DNA from: Herpetosiphon giganteus | GTDB lineage: Bacteria; Chloroflexota; Chloroflexia; Chloroflexales; Herpetosiphonaceae | Assembly (NCBI RefSeq): GCF_016907925.1 | Contig: NZ_JAFBCZ010000012.1 | Location: 100,475-164,474 of the forward strand | DNA: 64,000 nt | Reading direction: 5' to 3' | Shown: piece by piece, positions 26,222 through 34,514 of the stretch | How positions within the stretch are numbered: the stretch's first letter is position 1 | How the letters are laid out: each line of letters begins with the position of its first letter | The notes under the pieces: model-generated | Told to the model about the DNA's origin: nothing | Seen by the model: the letters and a program-made list of their open reading frames with translations, nothing else | The model's database searches: none | Translations under genes and position numbers: made by a program

Positions 26222-26797
26222 CTAGCCCCAAAGAATAAGCAGCGGAATCATAATTGGAATCATAATCAGCGAAAATAAAAACACTCGTTTCATATAGTCC
26301 GAAAAACTAACCGTAAAAGGTACAATAAAATTATTATCTGCTGCCGATTGCATGTTTTGTTCTGCCAAATGCTTAATTTGCTGATGATTATCCCATTCTT
26401 GCAATATTAATGTACGCCGATGATATGGTTTAGGAATAATCGAAGGAAAAAGCGAATCCAACAAATCAATATCACGCTCAAAAAAGATATATTCAATTGG
26501 CCGATTGGATAGAATAAAATAGTGTAGATTTGAAATTTCATGCCATTTTGCAGTTTTAGTAGCATTAAACAAGCGTTTAACCGTAATCCCGTGTTCATCG
26601 ACGATTAATTTTCGATAGTATTCGCTCAATGAAAAATACGCATACAACACAGACATAACAATAAACAGTACTGGAAATTTTCGCAGATTAAACATTGTTT
26701 TATAGACGATAATCATAATAATCAATAGAGCAAACCAGCCTATTGTGATTAACATTGTCTTTTTAAGCTTAGCTGCCCTAAATGTCATCGGTTGCAT
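26222..26797 (-). CDS. Tandem membrane protein family, member 6
   Basis: 191 residues, AT-rich gene. N-terminus MQPMTFRAAK, two spans, middle domain with LIVDEHGITVKR and KWHEISNL, the LQEWDNHQQI helix, the signature FIVPF and one C-terminal span. AAGGGATTTATG gives a clear ribosome binding site. The gene begins 11 bases after the stop of the damaged member 5. Confidence 0.7.
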   Translation of the reverse strand: MQPMTFRAAKLKKTMLITIGWFALLIIMIIVYKTMFNLRKFPVLFIVMSVLYAYFSLSEYYRKLIVDEHGITVKRLFNATKTAKWHEISNLHYFILSNRPIEYIFFERDIDLLDSLFPSIIPKPYHRRTLILQEWDNHQQIKHLAEQNMQSAADNNFIVPFTVSFSDYMKRVFLFSLIMIPIMIPLLILWG

Positions 26798-26808
26798 AAA
26801 TCCCTTAC

Positions 26809-27303
26809 CTAAATCTGAATATTGAATTTAACCCGAACTTGGTCGAATGTTTGCTGTTCGAGCTGCTGCTTGATCAATTCAAGCAATTCTGCGCTACGCT
26901 CCCAGCGATCAAGGTAAATCACCCGATAGGCATGATTATCGTTTGTCAGTTGGTTAATCAGTTGCTCGGCCACCAATTGGTTGGCTTGCTGCACGACCAA
27001 ATATGGCCGTGGTTCGTGATCATGCTCAGTATAATTGATATAGGCAACCTCGTTCCAGCTAACCAACGTGCGCTGTGGCATTTGATACATATCGAGACCA
27101 TGCTCGCTCACAATAATTCGTTCACGCGATTTCCAGAAGAGATTGATTAATAGCAAAACTAAACCAAGATTAATCACATATAATTCAATTTTTGCTGGCT
27201 CGCGAATCAGCCATAAGCTAAACGCTACTAATAAAAATCCACCAATCAAGCCAAAATTTGGCAATAACAAATGATCATTACGCTTAAAAATACGTGTTTA
27301 CAT
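26809..27303 (-). pseudogene. Tandem membrane protein family, member 5, damaged at both ends
   Basis: Reading from the ATG at 27303 gives M-stop-TRIFKRNDH, which lines up with MQNEVFRTKDH of member 7: the second codon, CAA in members 6 and 7, is TAA here. The frame then stays open to 26809. Translation could restart at TTG 27270 (153 residues) but no ribosome binding site is seen there. The protein also ends at VKFNIQI, where relatives read VPF and go on into a C-terminal membrane span, so that span is missing. The soluble middle domain, with RIIVSEHGLDMY and SWNEVAYI, is intact. Probably a decaying copy, or a gene switched off by one base change. Confidence 0.65.
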
Positions 27304-27395
27304 ATTTAGCTTAATCTATATTTGAATAGATAAAAAATAACCATTAGAAAAAATAAATATGTGGAAATTTAACCTTATTTCACAAATATAGTTCC

Positions 27396-27959
27396 TTAAA
27401 ACAAGAATATAATTGTTAATGTTGCTACAATAAGACTAACAAGCATAACAATGAGGGCAAGCTTGGTGGTCGCAGTTTGACGGGTGCTGCTAAATGGCAC
27501 AAACAGCTGATTCTCCGAGTTTTGGGATGGTAGCTGCTGCTTGATTAATTCTTGGACTTTGCTTGCTTGATCCCATAGATTAAGAATTAAGGTTGTTGCT
27601 TGGTTGGCTTTTGGTACATCGACATACTCTAATGGTTCGACAAGCGGAATTGGTTTGCGTAAGACGAGATATTGCACTTCTCGCGTGCCAAGCTTAACCT
27701 GCTGCTGCCCAATAATATCGGCCCACTCAATTTGAATCGGTTGGCGGAAGATGCGCCGAATAACCAAGCCATCTTGATCAATTAGTAATCGCGTCGTTAA
27801 GCCATTAATTTGGCTTAGGATGAGAATAATACATGAGATAAGCACAAATAGACTGCTATAAATATTTGTTGCTAGCCAAATTCCCAGTAAGATAATCGCA
27901 ACTATCAAAACAAACAGCTTTGTTTTATACTTTGCTAATTTGAATACATGCTCTTCCAT
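27396..27959 (-). CDS. Tandem membrane protein family, member 4 (type A)
   Basis: 187 residues. Two N-terminal spans, middle domain with LLIDQDGLVIRR and EWADIIGQQ, the LNLWDQASKVQELI helix, signature QLFVPF and one C-terminal span. Closest to member 2 (28649-29197), which shares DQDGLxIRR, the REVQYLVLRK/REIRYLLLRK strand and QLFVPF. AAGGAA precedes the ATG. Follows the type B member 3, repeating the B-A order of members 1 and 2. Confidence 0.72.
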   Translation of the reverse strand: MEEHVFKLAKYKTKLFVLIVAIILLGIWLATNIYSSLFVLISCIILILSQINGLTTRLLIDQDGLVIRRIFRQPIQIEWADIIGQQQVKLGTREVQYLVLRKPIPLVEPLEYVDVPKANQATTLILNLWDQASKVQELIKQQLPSQNSENQLFVPFSSTRQTATTKLALIVMLVSLIVATLTIIFLF

Positions 27960-27991
27960 AAAAATTCCTTTTTATAATATTGAATCTGATC

Positions 27992-28582
27992 TTAGATTGA
28001 ACCGATAATCAGTAGAGCTGTTAAATTTATGATAATAATATAAAAATTGATTTTATCGTAATACATAAAGCTTTTTGGATATTTTTTAATCTCTGGAATG
28101 ACATGATATGAATCGTGATTTTTATATACTCGATGATAGATTGCTTCAAACAATTGTTGCTGTTTATTCCAACCTTCAAGGGTAATGGTACGGTGTTGTT
28201 GCTCAGGTTTTACTTCCATCAGCTTAACTTTTGGAAACTTAGCAATCGGCTCACGCAATACGATAAAGGGAATCAAGGTGAAGAGTTTCCCATTGGCAAT
28301 CCCTACTGATTCGATTGCATTCCAAGGAATAAAAGCTCGCTGCCAGCCGCGTCGAATCAATAAACCTTTATCGCTAATGCGCAATAATGCGGTTGCTTGA
28401 ACGAGACTTGGCAGCGCGATGGAAAGAAATATCCATATGACTCTTAATCCCGAAAATTCAAAAGACTGAGCAATTGTATAAATCAAAAATAGGACGATCG
28501 CCAAATAGGTTATGCCATAGAGGCGATAAGCCGAGCGAAAATTTAGTTCGGATGATTTAATCGAATCGTTTGCTGCTAGCAT
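27992..28582 (-). CDS. Tandem membrane protein family, member 3 (type B)
   Basis: 196 residues. Two spans near residues 22-42 and 48-66, middle domain with LRISDKGLLIRRGWQRAFIPW, the strand IPFIVLREPI, then PEQQHRTITLEGW and a C-terminal span. It matches member 1 over this whole block. Start set at the second ATG, 28582, because GAGAGA lies 4 bases before it at the same spacing as in member 1. This makes both B proteins 196 residues long. Function unknown. Confidence 0.7.
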   Translation of the reverse strand: MLAANDSIKSSELNFRSAYRLYGITYLAIVLFLIYTIAQSFEFSGLRVIWIFLSIALPSLVQATALLRISDKGLLIRRGWQRAFIPWNAIESVGIANGKLFTLIPFIVLREPIAKFPKVKLMEVKPEQQHRTITLEGWNKQQQLFEAIYHRVYKNHDSYHVIPEIKKYPKSFMYYDKINFYIIIINLTALLIIGSI

Positions 28583-28648
28583 GCTGTCTCTCATTGTTCA
28601 AATCAATCGCTAGCCATTACGTAGGTAGATCTTTCAAAGTTACAAGCT

Positions 28649-29197
28649 TTAGCGAAATGTATTTAAGATGAACAGTGCGATTGCAATGGCTAGCGGAATG
28701 AGCAATGGTAAGGCTTTGCGCAAATTGTTCTCAACTGTAAATGGCACAAACAACTGATCAGCTGGGCTTTTGGCTGGCAAATGTGGCTCAATTAATGTTA
28801 ACAAGCGGGTTGGTTGCTCCCAAGCCTCAAGAATAAAAATATTGGCCCGAAATTCCTTGGGTATAAAAATTGGCCTAATTGAGGGTATGGATTTGCGCAA
28901 GAGAAGATAGCGGATCTCACGCTGACCAAGGTTGAAATAGTGTTGCTCAAGGATGTCATCCCACGTAATGCGCAGATCGTCACGCAATAAGCGCCGAATA
29001 ATCAGACCATCCTGATCAACAATTAATTTGATGCTTAACTCATAGATTGTGCTAGGCAAACTGACGAGAATGAGCAGCGTAAAGATCCAATTCAGATCGA
29101 AATTACTATAGATTAACATAATAAGCATTAATATTTTAACCAAGCCGATGGCGATAATTATTCGATAATTGTTGACTTTAAATGTAGCTGAATTCAA
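28649..29197 (-). CDS. Tandem membrane protein family, member 2 (type A)
   Basis: 182 residues. N-terminus MNSATFKVNNYR, two spans, LIVDQDGLIIRR, TWDDILEQ, REIRYLLLRK, LEAWEQPTRLL, QLFVPF and one C-terminal span. Nearest relative is member 4. It starts about 10 bases after the stop of member 1, so they are cotranscribed. Confidence 0.72.
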   Translation of the reverse strand: MNSATFKVNNYRIIIAIGLVKILMLIMLIYSNFDLNWIFTLLILVSLPSTIYELSIKLIVDQDGLIIRRLLRDDLRITWDDILEQHYFNLGQREIRYLLLRKSIPSIRPIFIPKEFRANIFILEAWEQPTRLLTLIEPHLPAKSPADQLFVPFTVENNLRKALPLLIPLAIAIALFILNTFR

Positions 29198-29207
29198 TTT
29201 CGTGCTC

Positions 29208-29798
29208 CTATTTCAAGATTAAATAGACAAAAATCGATATACCGATAAGTAACAAGTAGCGATAAAAATTTTGATATGAATGAAACATTTGCAGACTTTT
29301 TGAGAAATCTGGAATGACCTGCAATTGTTGATTAGTCGCATTCAGGCTTGCATGCAAAGCTTTGGCGATTATCTCTGAATTGGCCCAGCCTTCCAAGGTT
29401 AATGTTCGTTGCTGTTGTTCTGGGGTTAGTTCTTTGATTTTAACGCTTGGTAAGCCTTTAATCGGCTCGTATAAGACGATATACGGGAGATTGATGCGTT
29501 TACCAACGACACCGACACCGAATGCTTCGACTTGCTCCCAATTAATTGCAAAGTATTGCCAGCCCCTGCGCATCACCAAGCCTCTGGCACTAATATCGAG
29601 ATACGAAATGCTATTGACTAAAAACTGAATAAAGATAATTGGATAGATGATCATATTCAAGCTAGTAGTCCAATTACTTGTTGGATAACCTGTTGTTGCG
29701 ACTATAAGGATGAACAGGGACAGAGAGATAACTACCAATCCAACTTGGAGGCGATGATAGGGTGGGCGTAAGCGTTGTTTGAACGGTGCTGATTGCAT
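29208..29798 (-). CDS. Tandem membrane protein family, member 1 (type B), first gene of the array
   Basis: 196 residues from ATG 29798 (GAGAGA 4 bases before; an upstream TTG in frame is less likely). Two spans near residues 20-40 and 48-68, middle domain with LDISARGLVMRRGWQ, LPYIVLYEPI, PEQQQRTLTLEGW, and a C-terminal span. Being the first gene, it should be nearest the operon promoter, which I cannot place with confidence. Confidence 0.7.
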   Translation of the reverse strand: MQSAPFKQRLRPPYHRLQVGLVVISLSLFILIVATTGYPTSNWTTSLNMIIYPIIFIQFLVNSISYLDISARGLVMRRGWQYFAINWEQVEAFGVGVVGKRINLPYIVLYEPIKGLPSVKIKELTPEQQQRTLTLEGWANSEIIAKALHASLNATNQQLQVIPDFSKSLQMFHSYQNFYRYLLLIGISIFVYLILK

Positions 29799-29858
29799 AA
29801 GTTCTCTCTCGGTACTCAACAGAATCGCTACTCTTTACGGTATCCAGAAACCAAGGTT

Positions 29859-29884
29859 GCAGCAGCAACCGGGTTGGCTGCTGC
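29859..29884 (-). promoter_or_regulatory. Hairpin between the lipoprotein gene and the array
   Basis: GCAGCAGCAACC and GGTTGGCTGCTGC form an imperfect stem (one bulge). No T run follows on the minus strand. It could be a weak terminator or attenuator between the upstream lipoprotein gene and the eight-gene array. Confidence 0.35.
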
Positions 29885-29897
29885 TGCGCGGTTGCGG

Positions 29898-30791
29898 TTA
29901 AATGCCTTGGCTTAGAATAGTATCGATCATAGGGCCAAGCTCTTCAGTGGTAATTCCACCTTCATATTTGTTGACGATCGTGCCATCTTTGCCCAGCAAA
30001 AACAACCATGGCTCGCTTTGCAAGCGCCATTCGCTCATTGCTGGCACCAACAACGGCGGATTAGCTTGGACTGATTCGCTAAATGGGAATTTATAAACTT
30101 CAACGTGGATGAAGTTCATTTTATCGCCATAGGTTTTTTGCAAACTGCCCAAAACCGTGACGCTTGGCCCACAGGTAGCGGTTTTGCAAAAGCCTGGTGT
30201 GCCAAACAAGATAGCGGTTGGTTTGCCGCTCTTAATCGCATCGGCAACACTCAATTGATATAAGGCTGGGTTTGGCTTGGGATCAGAGCTAATTTGGCTG
30301 AGATCGGGGTTGGTTTTCACGGTTGGAGTATCGACCGCAATCGCTTTGCTGCCAAGCGCCGGCGTTGGATCTTGGGCGAGCACTGAAAGCCGCAAGGTGC
30401 TAACGGTTGGGGTTTGGCCTGGCAAGGTTGCCTCGACCTCAACGCCCCAATCGCCTGCCTTTTTAAAATCGGGGTAAGTTACATAAATGCCTGCTGGCAA
30501 GCCTTGGCCAAAATATTCGGCGCTGCCTTCGCCTGCAACTTGGGTTTTCTCAGCATCGGTGCCATCAAGATAGTACAAGCGCAATTTTACCTGCACTTTG
30601 GGATCGTTGATTGGCGAGCCATCGACGATCAAGCCAATTGGCAAGCGATTGGGGCCGACCACCAAATTGGAGGCCGCCAACACTGCTTGGACGCGGCTTT
30701 TTGTCACAGGGGTTGCGGTTGGAGTTGCTGCGCCACAGCCCACCAAGCCAAAAATAATCACACCATATAAAACACGCCACCAACGCTGCAT
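29898..30791 (-). CDS. Lipoprotein with thioredoxin-like C-terminal domain
   Basis: 297 residues. Signal peptide with lipobox LVGC near residue 19, then a Thr/Pro-rich linker. Residues about 45-160 look like a beta-sandwich (GVEVEATLPGQTPTVSTLRL). The C-terminal part from about 195 is thioredoxin-like: AILFGTPGFCKTATCGPSV is the active-site region and PWLFLLGKDGTIVNKYEGG the second half of the fold. The cysteines are spaced C-x4-C instead of C-x2-C. Start chosen because GAGGAG lies 8 bases before the ATG at 30791. Probably a cell-surface redox or metal-handling protein. Confidence 0.75.
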   Translation of the reverse strand: MQRWWRVLYGVIIFGLVGCGAATPTATPVTKSRVQAVLAASNLVVGPNRLPIGLIVDGSPINDPKVQVKLRLYYLDGTDAEKTQVAGEGSAEYFGQGLPAGIYVTYPDFKKAGDWGVEVEATLPGQTPTVSTLRLSVLAQDPTPALGSKAIAVDTPTVKTNPDLSQISSDPKPNPALYQLSVADAIKSGKPTAILFGTPGFCKTATCGPSVTVLGSLQKTYGDKMNFIHVEVYKFPFSESVQANPPLLVPAMSEWRLQSEPWLFLLGKDGTIVNKYEGGITTEELGPMIDTILSQGI

Positions 30792-30923
30792 ACTTGTGCT
30801 CCTCATACGGATTAATTGGTTATAGCTGCCAGCCAAAAATACTGACAATCTTCACTCTAGCACAGATTCAAGCGAAGACTATCAGTTACGCAACCGACCA
30901 AGCGCTCAGCCAGCCAAGGGCTA

Positions 30924-30932
30924 TGCTACAAT
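30924..30932 (+). promoter_or_regulatory. Extended -10 element (TGCTACAAT)
   Basis: TG-C-TACAAT, 37 bases before the acyl-CoA dehydrogenase start. No clear -35 box. Confidence 0.4.
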
Positions 30933-30969
30933 CGGGCTACGATTGCGATGCCCTAGCAAGGAGGCTGTG

Positions 30970-32130
30970 ATGTCGCTGTATTTTAACTCTGATCATGAAA
31001 TGTTTCGCCAAACCATCCGCCGTTTTGTCGAACGTGAAATCAACCCATTTGTTGAGCAATGGGAGCATGAACGCTGTTTTCCAGGCCATGCACTCTTCAA
31101 AAAATTAGGCGAATTGGGTGCGTTGGGCGTTTCGTACCCCGAAGCCTATGGCGGGGCTGGCCTCGATTATTGGTATAACGTGGTTTTGGCCGAGGAAGTT
31201 GGCCGCGCCGATTGTGGCGGTGTGCCAATGGCCATCTTGGTGCATACCGATATGGCCACCCCAGCCTTGGCCGAATTTGGCAGCGACGAGTTGCGCCAAC
31301 GCTTTTTGGCTCCCGCGATTCGCGGCGAATTGATCGCCGCCGTTGCCATCTCCGAGCCTGATGCTGGCTCCGATGTCGCGTCGATTCGCACCCGCGCTGT
31401 GCGTGATGGTGACGAATATGTGATCAACGGCAGCAAAATGTGGATTACCAATGGCACCCAAGCCGATTTTATTACCTTGTTGGCGCGCACCAGCGATGAA
31501 GCAGGTTTCAAAGGTATGTCGTTGATTATTGTGCCAACCAACACGCCAGGCTTTCATGTCTCGAAAAAGTTAGAAAAATTGGGCAATCATTCCAGCGACA
31601 CCGCCCTGTTAGCCTTCGATGATCTGCGTGTGCCGATTGCCAATCGGATTGGTGAAGAAGGCCAAGGCTTTGGGCTGCAAATGCAGCAATTTCAAAAAGA
31701 GCGCCTAATTGGCTCGGTTTCGGCGGTTGCAGGTATGGAGAAAATCGTTGCAATGACGATTAATTATTGCCGCGAGCGCCAGACCTTTGGCAAAGCCCTA
31801 ATTGAAAACCAATATATTCATTTTCGCTTAGCCGAGTTGTTGAGCGAGATTGAAGCCCTGCGCCAGCTTAATTATCATTGCACCCGTTTGTTGATTGCAG
31901 GTCACGACATTACCAAAGAAGTTTCGATGGCCAAACTCAAGGCTGGGCGTTTGGTGCGCGAAGTGGCCGATAGTTGCTTGCAGTTCCACGGCGGTATGGG
32001 CTATGTTGAGGAATATCCGCTGGCGCGCTATTTTCGCGATTCGCGCTTGCTCTCAATCGGGGGCGGTGCTGATGAAATTATGTTGGGGATTATTGCCAAA
32101 TATGCTGGGATGATCGGCAAGCGTCGGTAA
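30970..32130 (+). CDS. Acyl-CoA dehydrogenase
   Basis: 386 residues, FAD enzyme that makes the alpha-beta double bond in acyl-CoA. YPEAYGGAGLDY, AISEPDAGSDVASI and KMWITNG are family signatures. The usual catalytic Glu near the C-terminus (as in YEGTSEI) is replaced: the place reads IGGGADEI. A Glu in QKERL, near residue 245, is where isovaleryl- and long-chain-type enzymes carry their base, so a branched or long-chain substrate is more likely than a short one. Start at ATG 30970 with AAGGAGG before it. Confidence 0.9.
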   Translation: MSLYFNSDHEMFRQTIRRFVEREINPFVEQWEHERCFPGHALFKKLGELGALGVSYPEAYGGAGLDYWYNVVLAEEVGRADCGGVPMAILVHTDMATPALAEFGSDELRQRFLAPAIRGELIAAVAISEPDAGSDVASIRTRAVRDGDEYVINGSKMWITNGTQADFITLLARTSDEAGFKGMSLIIVPTNTPGFHVSKKLEKLGNHSSDTALLAFDDLRVPIANRIGEEGQGFGLQMQQFQKERLIGSVSAVAGMEKIVAMTINYCRERQTFGKALIENQYIHFRLAELLSEIEALRQLNYHCTRLLIAGHDITKEVSMAKLKAGRLVREVADSCLQFHGGMGYVEEYPLARYFRDSRLLSIGGGADEIMLGIIAKYAGMIGKRR

Positions 32131-32147
32131 TTGAGCGGAGGAATATA

Positions 32148-32277
32148 CCCTCACCCCAACCCCTCTCCCGTGTGCGGGCGAGGGGCTTTAAACCGTGGTT
32201 CTTGCGCAATGCGTCGGTAAAAACGATGCTCCCCCTCGCCCGTGTTTTCGTGGGAGAGGGGGTTGGGGGGTGAGGGA
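32148..32277. repeat. R2 palindromic repeat, copy 3
   Basis: Arms CCCTCACCCCAACCCCTC and GGGGTTGGGGGGTGAGGG at the two ends, with the inner unit GGTTCTTGCGCAATGCGTCGG. It lies between the convergent acyl-CoA dehydrogenase and histidine kinase genes. Confidence 0.85.
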
Positions 32278-32284
32278 ACACCTA

Positions 32285-33922
32285 TCAATCTTGTTGTTCG
32301 ACCAACATTGGCACACGAATGATGATTTGGGTGCCTTCGCCAGCAGATGAACGAATTTCAAACGAGCCGCCAGCGAGGGTTGCCCGCTCGCCCATATTCA
32401 ATAATCCAAACGAGCCACGTTCTTCATACGAGGTTGTGATGCTTTGCAGATCAAAGCCGATGCCACTATCGCGCACAACTGCGGTCAGCATGTTGCGCTC
32501 GCTATCTTGAAACAGCTCGATCCAGACCATCGAGGCTTTGGCATGCTTGCGGGCATTATTCACCGCTTCTTGAATGATCATAAAGGTTGCGGCGGCGGTT
32601 TGTGGAGCCAAGCGGCCAATGAAATTGCCTGGCGTAAACCGCACTTGCATGCCCGAAGGATCGCGGAACTTGCTGGCATATTCGTGCAAGGTTGCAATCA
32701 GACCTTGGGTTTCGAGGCCCAGCGGGCGTAGCTCAAACAACAGGGTGCGCAACTCTTGATAGGTTTTTTTGACCAACGAGGCTAACGAATTCAGCTCATC
32801 TTCAACCCGCTCAGGCATTGCGTGCATCAATTTTTTGATGAACTCAATATTCATCGAAATCGCTGCGATCGATTGAGTTGGGCCATCGTGCAAATCGCGG
32901 TTGATTTGGTGGCGCACTTCTTCTTCTTTGCGAATCAAGCGATCGCGTTCTTCTTTGAGTTTGGTGTAGAGATTGGCGTTTTCAATCGAGATTGCCGCTT
33001 GGTTGGCCAGCATCGAAAGCGTGCGCAAATCGTGCTCGGTAAACGGGCCATTGCGCTTGTTGACGGCCTGAATCACGCCGACGGTGCGCTCGCGCGAACG
33101 AACTGGCACAGTCAGAATATTGCGGGTTTGGTGGGAAATATCGCTATCGACTTGGCGATAAAAGCGCGCATCGTTCTGCGGATCATCGACGATCAAGCCT
33201 TGGCCGTGGGTCACAACCCAGCCAGCAAAGCCTTGGTCGATGGGCATGCGATAGGAGCGTAATTCTTGGTTGTTGCTCGATGGCGTTTCAAAATATAGCT
33301 CTTGATGCACGTCATCAACCAACAGCAACGAGGCGCTTTCGCTATCGACAATTTGGGTTACTTTTTCAATAATTGTGCGCAAGAGGCTGCGCAAATCGAT
33401 GTCGCTGGCAATCGATTGGCTCACTTGATAGAGCAAATTCATCTCATCAAGCTCGCTGCGGGTGGTGTTGAGCAAGGCTACGCGATCGGCGGCTCCGCCA
33501 GCAACGCCGACCAAAAGCAGCGCCAATTCGCCCTCGTTTTCTGGTGATACGCGGTCGGCTGAGACAATTAAGTGCAACAGGCCAACCTCTGCATCGCCAG
33601 AACGCAAGGTTAATTCGACCAAGGCTAGCTCATCGTTAATCCCATAGACCCCTAAATCCTGCTCGCCGCCAGTGGTGCGCTCAAACACCGATCGAGCCTG
33701 TTCAATCATCTCATAGCCATCGGCAGGCAATGCGCCATGCTCCAACGAAAACGGCGCATTCATCGGATCGATATAGAGCAATGCGCCCGCTTGGGCAGGC
33801 CAAAATTCAATTAAGCGTTGCAAAAACGATTCAAGCAATGCTTGCGGATTTTGGTAGGCCGTTGCGGTGAGCAACTGACTAAATGTTTGCCAGCGTTGAG
33901 CATCGAGAGTTATTGATGGCAT
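32285..33922 (-). CDS. GAF-domain sensor histidine kinase (NarL-type HisKA_3)
   Basis: 545 residues, soluble. Residues about 15-170 form an N-terminal sensory region, 185-325 a GAF domain (LLVDDVHQELYFETPSS and TVPVRSRERTVGVIQAVNK). A short coiled coil leads to the dimerisation helix with phospho-acceptor His in NRDLHDGPTQSIAAI. The ATPase domain has EAVNNARKHA (N box) and VRDSGIGFD (G1 box). Start at 33922 with AGGAGG 7 bases before. No response regulator gene adjoins. The single-domain regulator at 9238 is of another type. Confidence 0.9.
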   Translation of the reverse strand: MPSITLDAQRWQTFSQLLTATAYQNPQALLESFLQRLIEFWPAQAGALLYIDPMNAPFSLEHGALPADGYEMIEQARSVFERTTGGEQDLGVYGINDELALVELTLRSGDAEVGLLHLIVSADRVSPENEGELALLLVGVAGGAADRVALLNTTRSELDEMNLLYQVSQSIASDIDLRSLLRTIIEKVTQIVDSESASLLLVDDVHQELYFETPSSNNQELRSYRMPIDQGFAGWVVTHGQGLIVDDPQNDARFYRQVDSDISHQTRNILTVPVRSRERTVGVIQAVNKRNGPFTEHDLRTLSMLANQAAISIENANLYTKLKEERDRLIRKEEEVRHQINRDLHDGPTQSIAAISMNIEFIKKLMHAMPERVEDELNSLASLVKKTYQELRTLLFELRPLGLETQGLIATLHEYASKFRDPSGMQVRFTPGNFIGRLAPQTAAATFMIIQEAVNNARKHAKASMVWIELFQDSERNMLTAVVRDSGIGFDLQSITTSYEERGSFGLLNMGERATLAGGSFEIRSSAGEGTQIIIRVPMLVEQQD

Positions 33923-33980
33923 TAGCGAGCCTCCTTGCAGTATCAACTCAATCTACCCTAGCCGTGCAACAGCGTCAAGC

Positions 33981-34068
33981 CTTGAGCATCTATGATTTGG
34001 ATTAGCAATTGTGAGCAACCCAAACTCAATCAACTAATCGTTATGTTGATTAACTGTGGATGCTCAAG
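33981..34068. other. Long-spaced inverted repeat
   Basis: CTTGAGCATC at 33981-33990 and GATGCTCAAG at 34059-34068 are exact inverted copies. Inside them AATCAAC (34028-34034) and GTTGATT (34045-34051) pair too. It lies between the TauE-like and kinase genes, both on the minus strand. Possible terminator or protein-binding region. Confidence 0.4.
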
Positions 34069-34083
34069 TGCGCAACCCAAGCC

Positions 34084-34491
34084 TTATTTCCAAAACAGAT
34101 AGCGCGCACCGATGATAAATAGGAACGCCCCATAGAACTTTTTCATGGTTGCTGATGAAATTGGCGCAGCAATTTTGGCCCCAAAATAGGTTCCGAGCAA
34201 CAAGCCAATGGCAATAATGATCGATGCTCGCCAATCCAAATTGCCTTCTTTATAGTAAACAAACGCGCCTAGCAAGCCAACAGGCAAGATCTGTGCGCCA
34301 ATTGAGGTGCCAGTGGCAAATTTCTGATCGAGCGCCAGCAACAAGACCATGGCCGGAACCATAATTGCGCCGCCGCCAATCCCGAACATTCCGCCAGCCA
34401 CGCCAGCGACCAAGCCAATTAGTAGCAGATTGATAATCATGCCAACGCTTAAGGTAATCACGCGCTTTTGCTCCTTTGGTTGCTGATCCAT
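34084..34491 (-). CDS. Half-size TauE/SafE-family membrane transporter
   Basis: 135 residues with four likely spans. AGVAGGMFGIGGGAIMVPAMVLLL and FATGTSIGAQILPVG are the signature of one TauE/SafE repeat. Full-length family members are about 250 residues with two such repeats, so this is a one-repeat protein that would need to dimerise. Start at 34491 because GGAGG is 5 bases before it. The family exports or imports sulfite, sulfonates and other small anions. Substrate unknown. Divergent from rlmB. Confidence 0.75.
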   Translation of the reverse strand: MDQQPKEQKRVITLSVGMIINLLLIGLVAGVAGGMFGIGGGAIMVPAMVLLLALDQKFATGTSIGAQILPVGLLGAFVYYKEGNLDWRASIIIAIGLLLGTYFGAKIAAPISSATMKKFYGAFLFIIGARYLFWK

Positions 34492-34514
34492 TGATTCCTC
34501 CATTGACAGCTTGA

